DNA of 19,562 nt from CAYLJJ01 sp964384025 (GCA_964384025.1 CAYLJJ010000110.1:1-19562); one strand, 5' to 3'. Positions 7,170 through 15,572 are shown, counted from the first letter of the stretch. The notes: generated by a model not told the origin, from the letters alone. Numbers and translations are program-made.

Positions 7170-8776
7170 TCATCTGTCCAAACTGCGAACGAGAGAATGA
7201 GAATCACTACAAATTTTGCCTGGGTTGTGGGACAGAACTCTCAGCGAGTTCCATCATCTCTTCAGCTCCACCTGCCCCAGCCCCTGCTCCGCTGCCCACT
7301 GTAGTTCCTCAACTCTCAGCCATCCCCACACGCCCCACTTGGGGGAGAGGGAAGCCCCTCAGCGCGACTCTCCTACCCAAAGCCTCCAGCACACGCCCAT
7401 CAGACTCAGAACAGGCCCCCTCTCCAGAGATCGTTCATCTCCTGGGGACCGCGCTCGCTAAGCCCTCTCTGTTGGGAGAGCGCTCTCCTCTCCTCAAACC
7501 GAAGAGCCTCAGCGCTGCCCCATCCCCAGTGCCCGTTCAAGGCAGCCCTAAGGATGAGCCTCAAGGGAAAGAAGGCTTTGAGGAGCCAAGTCTCCCCCCT
7601 GAGACTTTAGAGCCCTCTGAGTCAGACAGCATCTTGCCCATGAATACGCCTCCGCCGCGAGTCTCTATTCCAAAGCCTCCCAAATCAGAGGATCCTCCTG
7701 AAACATCTCCTCCCCTTATGATCTTGGAGGAACCTCTTCCCCAACCTCAAGACCCAGAGATCTCACTCGAAGCACCCACGCTCCTTTTGGAAGAGAAGAC
7801 TCAGCCAAGCAACGCTGTGAGTTTTGAGCTGTTCTTTGAAGATGTGGTACGAGACAAACCGTCTGGATCACCCAGGGCTGAGTTCTCAGAAGAGCAACTG
7901 AGCCCAGCTCCGGTGGATTATGAGGAGTCGATCTCTCTTATTCCCGAAAATGAACTTCCCTTCTCCTCTCAGAAGGAGGGGGTTTTGCCCATGCTTGGAT
8001 CCGCAGAGCAAAAACGAAGCTGTCAGAGCTGTGATGCAGATCTGCCTGAGGGCTTTAACTTCTGTGGTTCCTGCGGAACCCGCTATACAGAGCCTCAGTT
8101 ACCACATCCTATCTCCAGCATCCCCTCCCCCTTAGCTAAGCTGATCTTAATTCATCCAGATGGCAGCGATGGAGAAGCTCTTCCGCTCAGCAGAGAGCTG
8201 AGCCTGGGCCGAGAGTTAGGTCCTCACCTTTTCACTGAAGACCCCTTCCTCTCTCCACGCCACGCCACCTTCTATTTCCAAAAGAGGCAGCTCTATATAA
8301 GGGATGAGCACAGCCTCAACGGGGTCTTTCTGCGCATCAGAGCGGAGGTTGAAATCTTCCACGGAGATATCTTCCGCATCGGTCAGCAGCTGTTGAAGTT
8401 TGAGAACTTGGCTCAACTTCGCCCCGTTGTTTCTGGCCAGGAGGATGGCACCACCGTGATGGGCTCTCCTCTCCGTGGCGCCTGGGGCCGTTTGGGTTCC
8501 TTGATCGCAGTAGACACTGTCGCCTCAATCTGGGTGCTGCGTAAGGCTGAGGAGTTTATCGGTCGAGAGCGAGGAGACATTATCTTCTCCGAGGATGGCT
8601 TCATCAGCGGCTCTCACTGTCGCCTCTCTCAACATCAAGGTCGTTTCTTTCTCAAGGATCTGGGCAGTACAAATGGGAGCTATCTGAAGATCAAGGGGGA
8701 TGGTCTCCTCAAACATGGAGATCAGCTTCTCCTGGGTCAGCAGCTGTTTCGTGTGGAGAGGAACTCAGACTCCTGA
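7166..8776 (+). CDS. Two-zinc-ribbon, two-FHA adaptor with long proline-rich linker
   Basis: A 536-residue protein starting with GTG, 4 bp inside the previous gene, with a G-rich stretch just upstream. Order: zinc ribbon 1 at the N-terminus (CPNC...CLGC); about 250 residues rich in Pro, Ser and Glu, surely disordered; zinc ribbon 2 at about residue 286 (CQSC...CGSC); FHA-1 (about 330-420) with LGRE, SPRH and LNG; FHA-2 (about 445-530) with IGRE, SGSH and STNG. The second half, ribbon plus two FHA domains, matches the whole architecture of the preceding protein, including shared wording such as SPRHA and NG(I/V)FLRI, so the pair comes from a duplication. The extra ribbon and linker are unique to this copy. 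The FHA binding residues are intact. Probably a phosphothreonine-reading scaffold. Confidence 0.92.
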   Translation: MIICPNCERENENHYKFCLGCGTELSASSIISSAPPAPAPAPLPTVVPQLSAIPTRPTWGRGKPLSATLLPKASSTRPSDSEQAPSPEIVHLLGTALAKPSLLGERSPLLKPKSLSAAPSPVPVQGSPKDEPQGKEGFEEPSLPPETLEPSESDSILPMNTPPPRVSIPKPPKSEDPPETSPPLMILEEPLPQPQDPEISLEAPTLLLEEKTQPSNAVSFELFFEDVVRDKPSGSPRAEFSEEQLSPAPVDYEESISLIPENELPFSSQKEGVLPMLGSAEQKRSCQSCDADLPEGFNFCGSCGTRYTEPQLPHPISSIPSPLAKLILIHPDGSDGEALPLSRELSLGRELGPHLFTEDPFLSPRHATFYFQKRQLYIRDEHSLNGVFLRIRAEVEIFHGDIFRIGQQLLKFENLAQLRPVVSGQEDGTTVMGSPLRGAWGRLGSLIAVDTVASIWVLRKAEEFIGRERGDIIFSEDGFISGSHCRLSQHQGRFFLKDLGSTNGSYLKIKGDGLLKHGDQLLLGQQLFRVERNSDS

Positions 8777-8795
8777 AACCTACAAAAGAAGAAAT

Positions 8796-9155
8796 ATGGA
8801 AAACACAGAAAAACGCGAATATCGACGACATAAGATCAGGCTTGAAATCGCGATCAATCAGAGCAGCGAGCACAACTTCTTTACTGGTTTTGCCCTTGAT
8901 GTCAGTGAAGGGGGCGTTTTTATCGCCACCAATGACATCAAAGCCATCGGGAGTGAGCTGGAGTTCTCTTTTCGCTTAGATGGGCGCTCTATCAGAGTGG
9001 TGGGGCTGGTCCGCTGGTTGAGAGAGCCAGATGCTTTTATCGGCTCTCTTCCTCCCGGTATGGGGATCCGTTTTTTGGAGATCGATCCTGAAGATCTCCA
9101 GAGAATTCAAAGCTTCGTCGAGAAGCAGAGAGAGTCCATCTTCTATGAGGACTGA
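8796..9155 (+). CDS. PilZ domain protein (c-di-GMP receptor type)
   Basis: A 119-residue single-domain protein beginning MENTEKREYRRHKIRLEIAI. The two c-di-GMP contact motifs are present: an Arg-rich RxxxR-like segment (REYRRHK) and DVSEGG (D/NxSxxG). The sequence 'PPGMGIRFLEIDPEDLQRI' near the end is typical of the short PilZ paralogues numerous in myxobacteria. The frame extends upstream to 8700 inside the FHA gene, but the ATG at 8796, 19 bp after that gene's stop, puts the PilZ fold at the N-terminus; the preceding AAAGAAGAA is a weak ribosome-binding site. Last gene of the FHA operon. It ends 7 bp from the convergent bactofilin gene. Confidence 0.92.
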   Translation: MENTEKREYRRHKIRLEIAINQSSEHNFFTGFALDVSEGGVFIATNDIKAIGSELEFSFRLDGRSIRVVGLVRWLREPDAFIGSLPPGMGIRFLEIDPEDLQRIQSFVEKQRESIFYED

Positions 9156-9162
9156 AGCTCTC

Positions 9163-9684
9163 TCAGCTCTTGACCTGTACCTGTTTGGAGGCAGCTTCGG
9201 CGGGTAGGCGCGGCTCTTTTAACTCTGGCCTGGCCTGCTTCTGTTCTACCTTAGGGCGCTTCTCTGGGGCGTTGGTTCGCTCTCTACGAGGGGGAGGACG
9301 ACGGCTGGGAGCACGACGGCCCCGTCCCCGGTTCGTCTTCTGGGCGTTGGGAAGCTCTACCTCCAAATCTCCCATGTCGATGAGGCCACGGAAGAGAGCC
9401 CCCTCATGAACGATCACACGAGGAGCGAAGAGATCGGCCATCACCTGAGCTGTAGGAGAGAGTTCGATAAACTCCTTGGCTTGGACCTTTCCCTGTAAGA
9501 TTCCATGGATCTCTATAGAGCGAACCTCCACGTCTGCTTCAACGCGAGCCTCTTTCTCAACCTGAAGGTGGCCTTCAAGGAGAATGCTGCCATTGAGCTG
9601 CCCTTCGAGGGTCAGATCCTCCTGACCCTCCAGGCGCCCATTGATACTGATCTTGGAGCTGATTAGAGTTGGAGCCTGAGCCAT
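9163..9684 (-). CDS. Bactofilin with basic, proline-rich C-terminal tail
   Basis: A 173-residue protein. Residues about 10-110 form the right-handed beta-helix polymerisation domain of bactofilins (repeating hydrophobic/glycine pattern: 'INGRLEGQEDLTLEGQLNG', 'SILLEGHLQVEKEARVEADV'). The last 60 residues are very rich in Arg, Lys and Pro ('RGRGRRAPSRRPPPRRER') and probably unstructured; such tails in bactofilins mediate partner binding. The ATG at 9684 starts 1 nt after the stop of the bactofilin before it. An upstream start at 9744 lies inside that gene and is rejected. Third and last bactofilin of the operon. Confidence 0.92.
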   Translation of the reverse strand: MAQAPTLISSKISINGRLEGQEDLTLEGQLNGSILLEGHLQVEKEARVEADVEVRSIEIHGILQGKVQAKEFIELSPTAQVMADLFAPRVIVHEGALFRGLIDMGDLEVELPNAQKTNRGRGRRAPSRRPPPRRERTNAPEKRPKVEQKQARPELKEPRLPAEAASKQVQVKS

Positions 9685-9685
9685 C

Positions 9686-10009
9686 TCAGCGCTCCACATC
9701 CATATCGACCTGACCCTTGAACAGAGCCCCATCCGCGATCTCAATACGGGGAGAGCGGATATCTCCGATCATCTTAGCGTCGGCTTTAAGGACCACCCGA
9801 GTCTGAGCGCTCAAGTTTCCTGTGACCGTGCCTCCAACCTCAATGGTATCCGCCTCTACATCTGCTTCTAGGCTCCCTGAGTTCTCCAGGTAGAGATTCT
9901 CTGCGATCTGGACACGCCCCTTGACCGTTCCCTGAACGACGAGGGCCTCATCTCCCGAGATCTCTCCATCAATGACGATAGAGCTTCCGATGGTGGTGGT
10001 GTTGGCCAT
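9686..10009 (-). CDS. Bactofilin
   Basis: A 107-residue bactofilin consisting almost only of the beta-helix domain ('ISGDEALVVQGTVKGRVQIA', 'GTVTGNLSAQTRVVLKADAK'), with short polar ends. Cytoskeletal filament protein that polymerises without nucleotide. AGAGGAG precedes the ATG. It lies 12 bp after the first bactofilin and 1 bp before the third, a tight operon. Confidence 0.93.
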   Translation of the reverse strand: MANTTTIGSSIVIDGEISGDEALVVQGTVKGRVQIAENLYLENSGSLEADVEADTIEVGGTVTGNLSAQTRVVLKADAKMIGDIRSPRIEIADGALFKGQVDMDVER

Positions 10010-10021
10010 ATGGCTCCTCTC

Positions 10022-10363
10022 TCAGCGACGGCGACCCTTGGGCATCTCTGCGCCGGGCAGCTCAAAATCCATCTCTACATGGCCCTTAAAGCGGGCCCCG
10101 TCGGCGATGCTCAGGCGGGGGGTGCTCAGCTCACCGACCACCACAGCGCCTGCATTGACGCTGATGATCTCATCCACCTGGATATTCCCGACGACCTTGC
10201 CTGCGATCTCAACGCTCTGGGCTTCAATTTGGGCATTGACGACCGCGCTCTCCGCCACCGTTAGGCTTTGGCTGAGCTGAATTGTCCCCTCGACATTGCC
10301 TTCGATCCTGAGATCTTCTTCCCCACTCAGCTTACCTTTGATGGTGGTCCCAGGACCGATCAT
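10022..10363 (-). CDS. Bactofilin
   Basis: A 113-residue bactofilin: 'IKGKLSGEEDLRIEGNVEG' and successive beta-helix turns up to 'ARFKGHVEMDFEL', then a short basic tail ending PKGRRR. AAGGAG lies 6 nt before the ATG. First of three tandem bactofilins, which resembles the bacNOP arrangement of Myxococcus xanthus; I cannot assign one-to-one orthology, so no symbols are given. It starts 51 bp after the MPN-like gene. Confidence 0.93.
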   Translation of the reverse strand: MIGPGTTIKGKLSGEEDLRIEGNVEGTIQLSQSLTVAESAVVNAQIEAQSVEIAGKVVGNIQVDEIISVNAGAVVVGELSTPRLSIADGARFKGHVEMDFELPGAEMPKGRRR

Positions 10364-10414
10364 CGCCCACTCCTTCCAAATATTGAGCCTTCATAGATCC
10401 TGCCGACAGGGCTG

Positions 10415-10912
10415 TCAATGAGGGCGACTCTCTATCTGAGCTACAGCGGCGCTGTGTAAGACGCCATCTTCGATGCTCAAGGCGAGGGGAGGCTCCTCCA
10501 GAGGGATCCAGAGCCCTCGTTGCCAGCTTTGGGTGAAAAAGGTGTTATGGAGGAGCAGCTCTGTCTGAGCAGGCGCCTCCTTTGGGTGGGCTAGATACCA
10601 CCCCAGGAGTTGAGCGTCGCTTTTGGAGATGCTCTCCTGAAGCGCAGCCCAGCGATTGCGCAGCAGCGGGAGCAGATCTGAGCTGTTCTCGATATGGCTC
10701 CCACCCAGAAAGCCCTCTACCTCTGAGTAGAAGGCTCCAGTCTCTGGGTCGAGATAAGCACCTCCCAGGAGCAGACCCGTAGCGAGACGATCCGCTCTCC
10801 AGGCGCCGTTAAAGCGGATCTCCTCTAAAACATCTGGATAGATATAAAGAGAAGGCGGCTCAGAGAGAGGCCCGGTGTGTGGGGGACGAGTTTTGGTTTG
10901 AGGCTGACTCAT
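10415..10912 (-). CDS. JAB/MPN-fold protein lacking the metalloprotease motif
   Basis: A 165-residue protein. The central pattern is that of the JAB1/Mov34/MPN fold: 'ATGLLLGGAYLDPETG' (core strand and turn), then 'LLGWYLAHP', then a helix and 'HNTFFTQSW'. Active JAMM enzymes have HSHP-type HxHP followed about 8-10 residues later by SxxD. Here the first His is Leu (LAHP), and TELL stands where SxxD would be, so zinc binding and isopeptidase activity should be lost, as in MPN-minus scaffold subunits. Family assignment is from pattern only. AGGAG directly touches the ATG, unusually close, but no other in-frame start fits. First gene of the bactofilin operon, so probably a partner of the filaments (inference). 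Confidence 0.65.
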   Translation of the reverse strand: MSQPQTKTRPPHTGPLSEPPSLYIYPDVLEEIRFNGAWRADRLATGLLLGGAYLDPETGAFYSEVEGFLGGSHIENSSDLLPLLRNRWAALQESISKSDAQLLGWYLAHPKEAPAQTELLLHNTFFTQSWQRGLWIPLEEPPLALSIEDGVLHSAAVAQIESRPH

Positions 10913-11025
10913 CTCCTGAAGATCGCAGGCTTTGAGGTCTATCGCAACGATGATCCTTTAAGCTCGAATCAACTCTCAGACAAGCGCCTCTCTTTGCTAC
11001 AAAAGAGGAAAGAAAATGGGGCTTG

Positions 11026-13740
11026 ATGATGAGACTCTTCCTGATTCTTCTTCTGCTCACTTCCTCCTGCTCCAAGGAGGATGAGCGCCTCCTCCTCTCT
11101 CTTCAAGGGCCCGGCTTAGAGGAAACAGAGCAACTCATCCTCTATCTCAGTGATGAGGAGGGGCGCCAAGTTGGAGAGCGAGTTGATCTCAAGGCCGCTG
11201 GGTTAAGCTTAGGGAGGGAAGCGATCATCCTGGAGCTGAGAATTCCAGAGGCGCTGCCTGAGGAGATCTTGCTCTATGTAGCAGCGTGCAGAGGAGGCGC
11301 AGAGTGTCACCCAGATTCAACTCTAGGGCCAAAATGCAGCTGCCCTGGTGGAGCGCTGGCCTTCGCAGCGAAGGAGCAAAAAAGCGGGCTCATAGAGCTG
11401 CTGCTGGAACCCCAAGCGGACTGTGATCGAGATGAAGACAGCTTTCCAGCCTGCGATCGAGGCTGCTGTGAAACGATCCCCTCCTCTTTATGGCTCCGCG
11501 TGGGAGATTGTGATGATCGCGATGTGATCCTGGAGGGGGGGAGCTATAAGAGCGCAGAGGCACGGCCTTTCCGCCCATTTGAATGGTCAAGAGAGGAGGC
11601 TGAATCTCGGGGATCGGAGGCCCTACGGCGCCATAAACTCTGGTGTGGTGATGGTTTAGACAATGATTGCCATGAGGGGGATCGTCCCTGCCTCTTTGAA
11701 GATCAAGATCGGGATGGAGATCCTCAAGGCTTGGATTGTGACGACCAGGATCCTCATCGCTTTCATGGAAACCAGGAGATCTGTGGAGATGGGGTTGATC
11801 AGGACTGTGATGGCCTTGAGCTGCCCTGTGATACAGATGGAGATGGGGTCTTCTCTGACCGAGATTGTGATGATCTGGACCCAAGGCGTTTTCCAGGCAA
11901 CTTGGAGATCTGCGGTGATGAGATCGATCAAGATTGCTCAGGAGATGATCTACGCTGCCTGCCTCAAGATCTGGATGGAGACCAGTTCCCCTGCCCCTTT
12001 GAGGAGCCCTGGGACAGCCATCGCTGCTTCGCTGAGGGTCTGGACTGTGATGATCTGGATAACTCCATTTACCCTGGGGCGCTGGAGCGCTGTGGGGATG
12101 AGATCGATCAAGACTGCGACGGCTTGGACCTCCCCTGCCCTTCGGAGGATCAGGATGGGGATGGGTATCGCTCTTTGAATTGGGGGGGAGGTGATTGCGA
12201 TGATCAAGATCCGTTGAGATTTCCAGGGGCTGCTGAGCGCTGTGAAGATGGGATCGATCAGGACTGCAATGGAGAAGATCCCTCCTGTCGGGGAGATGAA
12301 GATGGGGATCGTTGGTTGCCGCCTGGAGATTGTGATGATGAAGAGGCGGGGGTTTATCCGGGAGCGGAAGAGTTTTGTAATGGTCGAGATGATGACTGCG
12401 ATCAGCTCATCGATGAGGGTAACCCTCTCTGCTCAGTTTTAGGAGAGTGTCAAGAGAATCCCTGCGGAGATTTCTGTATAGGAGAGCAGCCCTGTGCTTG
12501 CCGTGAAGCGCCCTGGCTCTGCTACCAGGAGCGGGATCAGGAGACAGGAGTACCGATCTCCTCTGCCTCGCTGAGCTGCCTGGGGATCTCAAGGGGAGAG
12601 CTGCCTGAGATCTGCAACGGTCTAGATGATGACTGCAACGGTGAGTTGGATGAGGAGGGCAGCCAGCCTCTACGGATCTCTTGCTACTCAGGCAGCGAAG
12701 AGAGCAGAGATCAGGGAATCTGCCATGGAGGACAACAGTTCTGCAATGCCGTCCTGGGCTCTGGAGAAGCCTCTTGGGGTGCTTGTGAAGATCAAGTGCT
12801 CCCCAGGGAGGAGCTCTGCAACAACTTAGATGATAACTGTGACGGTGATATCGATCTGAACGAGCAGAATCAAGCCCTGGAGTTGCCTTGCTACGAGGGA
12901 CCTGAGTGGACTGAAAATATTGGTATCTGTAAACGGGGGACACAGCTTTGTGGCCCTGGTGGTGTATTGGGCATGTGTATTGGATTTCAGGAGCCACAGG
13001 TTGAGATCTGTGATGATTTAGATAATGATTGTGATGGTCTCAAGAATGAACAGGATGGAGTTGGCGGAGGAGCACCTCTAACTCTCCAGAGGAGCTGCTA
13101 TACAGGCGCAATAGAGACTTTAGACGTGGGACGCTGTAAGGAGGGGTATCAAGAGTGTGGGGAGAGTGGCTGGTTGGAGCCCTGTATTGATGAGATCCGA
13201 GCTCGCGCTGAGGATTGTAATGGTGAGGATGATGACTGTGATGGAGAGGTTGATGAGGGCGATGAGGATGAGCCGCTCCAGAGGCTCTGCATCGTAGATG
13301 AAGGGATGAGCGAGCGTTGCCAACAGGGAAGAAAGGAGTGTGTTGTGGGGCGCTGGACAGCCTGCCTCACTGTGGCTTCTATCGAAGAGGAGAGCTGTAA
13401 TGGCGAAGATGATGATTGTGATGGAGAGATCGATGAGAATCTGGAAGGAGCCCCCCTCAGCCGGGACTGTTCAACAGATCTCCTTGGGCGCTGTCGTCGA
13501 GGAGAGAAGATTTGCGAAGGAGGTGCTTGGGGGCGCTGTGAATCTCAACATGACGCCCACGCTGAAGATTGCAATGGCAAAGATGATGACTGTGATGGAG
13601 AGATCGATGAGGGCGAAGGGGAAAGTCGCTTGAGCAAGGAGTGCGACACAGGGCTGGAAGGGCGCTGTGCTCGCGGGGAGCAGATCTGCGAGGAGGACAA
13701 GTGGTCATCGTGTCAACCGAACGCTGAGAACTGCGATTGA
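11026..13740 (+). CDS. Large lipoprotein with MopE-type Cys/Asp repeats
   Basis: A 904-residue outer-surface lipoprotein: signal MMRLFLILLLLTSSC, lipidation at Cys15. TTG at 11023 and ATG at 11029 are also possible starts. A domain of about 120 residues is followed by two kinds of repeat. Roughly residues 155-470 hold six units of the form DCDDxDPxxFPGxxEICGDGxDQDCDG. From about 480 to the end, units of about 50-60 residues each contain CNGxDDDCDGxIDEG plus a Cys-rich 'GRCxxGxQxCxxGxW' segment. These are the 'putative metal-binding motif' repeats related to the copper protein MopE; Ca or Cu binding is plausible but not shown. The Asp runs resemble EF-like calcium loops. The protein ends abruptly with AENCD, the first residues of another repeat. 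The kinase gene begins 31 bp after its stop. Confidence 0.9.
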   Translation: MMRLFLILLLLTSSCSKEDERLLLSLQGPGLEETEQLILYLSDEEGRQVGERVDLKAAGLSLGREAIILELRIPEALPEEILLYVAACRGGAECHPDSTLGPKCSCPGGALAFAAKEQKSGLIELLLEPQADCDRDEDSFPACDRGCCETIPSSLWLRVGDCDDRDVILEGGSYKSAEARPFRPFEWSREEAESRGSEALRRHKLWCGDGLDNDCHEGDRPCLFEDQDRDGDPQGLDCDDQDPHRFHGNQEICGDGVDQDCDGLELPCDTDGDGVFSDRDCDDLDPRRFPGNLEICGDEIDQDCSGDDLRCLPQDLDGDQFPCPFEEPWDSHRCFAEGLDCDDLDNSIYPGALERCGDEIDQDCDGLDLPCPSEDQDGDGYRSLNWGGGDCDDQDPLRFPGAAERCEDGIDQDCNGEDPSCRGDEDGDRWLPPGDCDDEEAGVYPGAEEFCNGRDDDCDQLIDEGNPLCSVLGECQENPCGDFCIGEQPCACREAPWLCYQERDQETGVPISSASLSCLGISRGELPEICNGLDDDCNGELDEEGSQPLRISCYSGSEESRDQGICHGGQQFCNAVLGSGEASWGACEDQVLPREELCNNLDDNCDGDIDLNEQNQALELPCYEGPEWTENIGICKRGTQLCGPGGVLGMCIGFQEPQVEICDDLDNDCDGLKNEQDGVGGGAPLTLQRSCYTGAIETLDVGRCKEGYQECGESGWLEPCIDEIRARAEDCNGEDDDCDGEVDEGDEDEPLQRLCIVDEGMSERCQQGRKECVVGRWTACLTVASIEEESCNGEDDDCDGEIDENLEGAPLSRDCSTDLLGRCRRGEKICEGGAWGRCESQHDAHAEDCNGKDDDCDGEIDEGEGESRLSKECDTGLEGRCARGEQICEEDKWSSCQPNAENCD

Positions 13741-13771
13741 GCAGACGCTCAGCTCCGCTCTCAAAAAAAAG

Positions 13772-15514
13772 ATGAGCATCTTTGAGAAAATTGGAGAGAA
13801 TGCCGCCAGGGAGGCTCAGGTCATCCCGCAGCCTATGGGAGATATCCAGAGAGGCATGAAACAGGACTTCGGTCGATATCAACTCCTTCGACTCATCGGT
13901 ACGGGGGGGATGGCTGAGGTCTATCTAGCGGAAGATAAGCAGACAGGCCGCCAGGTTGCGCTTAAAACTCTGCTGCCTCACTACGCTGCCAATCGACGCT
14001 TTGTAGAGATGATGCGAGATGAGGCTCGTATCGCGGGAGCCATCCAGCACCCTCATGTTGCAGGTATCTTGGATTTTGGGGTTCAAGGTGATCGCTACTT
14101 CATTGTCATGGAGTTTATCGATGGGGTTGATCTGGCCTCGATCCTACGCAGCCTCAAATCCAGAGGAGAGCGGCTGCCTTTGGGCGCCTCCCTCTATATC
14201 ACCGCCGCCATCGCTGAAGGTCTTCAAGCGGCCCACAACTTAAGAGACAGTCAGGGGCAATTTCAGGGGGTGATCCATCGGGATCTCAGCCCGCACAACA
14301 TCCTTATCTCTCGGCGGGGAGAGGTTAAACTGATCGATTTTGGGGTTGCTAAAGCCAAGAGCAATACCACCGAGACCAAGAGTGGGGTGATCAAGGGCAA
14401 GCTCCAATATATGAGCCCGGAGCAGGCCCAAGCCAAGGAGATTGATGCTCGTGCCGACATCTTCTCTTTAGGGATGACTCTCTATAAAATGGTCACAGGG
14501 ACCCTGCCCTTCAAGGGACAAAACGAGTATCAGATCTACGATCAGATCTTACGGCGCAAGCCTCGTCCTCCTCGGGAGCTGTTTGAGGATCTCCCCGATT
14601 TGGTCGATGCCATCATCCTCAAATCTCTCCGTAAAAATGTAGATCGTCGCTTCAACAACGCAGCAGATATGAGCCGAGTTCTACGCATCGCGCTCTCTCA
14701 GGAGCCGTCCAGCTATGGCCCCAGGGAGCTGGTTCAGTTCCTCTCGGAGAGGATCTTTAATCAAGAGATTCAGGAAGAGTCCGAACAGGGAGATGACTTC
14801 AGCAGCGCTCAGGAGTCCTCCATCTCTTCCACCTTGACGCCTCCTGACTCCGGCGTTGAAGTTCAGCTGGCTCAGGCGTTGGCGATGGCCGACCTTTCCT
14901 CTGAGCCCTTAGCAGAGTTCCCCTCAGTGCTCCCTGAGCAGCTCAGTCCCTCCTCATCTCAGAGCAGAGAACTCCAAGGCTACAGATCTCATAGATGGCT
15001 CCTGCTTCTCCTCCCTCTTCTTCTCAGCCTCCCTGTTGCCTTCTACCTGCTCTCCGATGACGGAAACAACAACAGTCAAGATCGTGGTCTTCTGATCCTC
15101 AGTCACTCTCAGGATGCAACTCTAATTCGTCCCATCCGAGAACGCTCCAGGCATCCTCAGCGCTCCTCATCTTTGATCAAAGCTCGGGACAGTGTAGTAT
15201 CTGCCCCTCCCGATCTGGGCGCTGGGCTCTCCAGACTGGATGCAGCCCCTCTGGATATGGCTCCCGCGGCTCTTGACCGGCTCCCTCCACCCAAGCCTCA
15301 TGTTAAACAGAAGAAAGGGCGCCTGAGCATCTTGGCCCTGCCCTGGGCTCACGTAGAGCTGAATGGGATGAATTTAGGACAGACCCCCATCCTGAGACGT
15401 GCGCTGCGACCTGGACGCTATCGGCTCAAACTGAGAGGACCTTCAGGGAAAGTTTGGACACGGCGGGTGGAGATCAAGGCGGGTCAGAGGAGCCGCGTCA
15501 GTCATCAATTTTGA
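13772..15514 (+). CDS. Transmembrane Ser/Thr protein kinase with PEGA domain
   Basis: Hanks-type kinase of 580 residues. Kinase domain about 36-320: glycine loop GTGGMAEVY (43-51), VALK with catalytic Lys65, HRDLSPHN with Asp171, DFG at 189-191, then MSPEQ and a 'DIFSLGMTLYKMVTGTLPF' helix. The catalytic loop has Ser where most Ser/Thr kinases have Lys (HRDLKP), a variant seen in myxobacterial kinases. A Ser/Glu/Gln-rich linker leads to one transmembrane segment at about 409-427 (WLLLLLPLLLSLPVAFYLL), then a Pro-rich stretch and a PEGA domain (about 516-580, 'GRLSILALPWAHVELNG'), expected outside the cytoplasmic membrane. The start at 13772 has only a weak, A-rich ribosome-binding site; a frame extension to 13667 overlaps the lipoprotein gene and is not favoured. 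Probably co-transcribed with that gene. Confidence 0.93.
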   Translation: MSIFEKIGENAAREAQVIPQPMGDIQRGMKQDFGRYQLLRLIGTGGMAEVYLAEDKQTGRQVALKTLLPHYAANRRFVEMMRDEARIAGAIQHPHVAGILDFGVQGDRYFIVMEFIDGVDLASILRSLKSRGERLPLGASLYITAAIAEGLQAAHNLRDSQGQFQGVIHRDLSPHNILISRRGEVKLIDFGVAKAKSNTTETKSGVIKGKLQYMSPEQAQAKEIDARADIFSLGMTLYKMVTGTLPFKGQNEYQIYDQILRRKPRPPRELFEDLPDLVDAIILKSLRKNVDRRFNNAADMSRVLRIALSQEPSSYGPRELVQFLSERIFNQEIQEESEQGDDFSSAQESSISSTLTPPDSGVEVQLAQALAMADLSSEPLAEFPSVLPEQLSPSSSQSRELQGYRSHRWLLLLLPLLLSLPVAFYLLSDDGNNNSQDRGLLILSHSQDATLIRPIRERSRHPQRSSSLIKARDSVVSAPPDLGAGLSRLDAAPLDMAPAALDRLPPPKPHVKQKKGRLSILALPWAHVELNGMNLGQTPILRRALRPGRYRLKLRGPSGKVWTRRVEIKAGQRSRVSHQF

Positions 15515-15572
15515 GCTGCCTTATCTCTCATCCCCCAACTGAGCCTCCCGCTTGATGTTGATCTTCAGGACA

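Noticed and set aside
9156..9162. Terminator between the convergent PilZ and bactofilin genes
   Set aside because: Only 7 bp separate the stops and no GC-rich stem with a T run is visible.
11016..11084. 22-codon frame starting ATGGGGCTTGATG before the lipoprotein gene
   Set aside because: It overlaps the signal-peptide region in another frame and has no recognisable product; a leader peptide cannot be shown.
11390..12997. Long antisense and shifted open frames across the MopE-like gene
   Set aside because: They arise from the repetitive GAT/TGT-rich codons of the real gene, give low-complexity peptides and have no family features.
11640..13740. Possible CRISPR-like or DNA repeat array
   Set aside because: The periodicity follows codons of Cys/Asp peptide motifs, unit lengths vary and the sequence between repeats is coding, not spacer.
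13740..13775. Programmed frameshift at the A8 run joining lipoprotein and kinase
   Set aside because: The A run is after the lipoprotein stop codon and the kinase has its own ATG; no evidence for a fused product.
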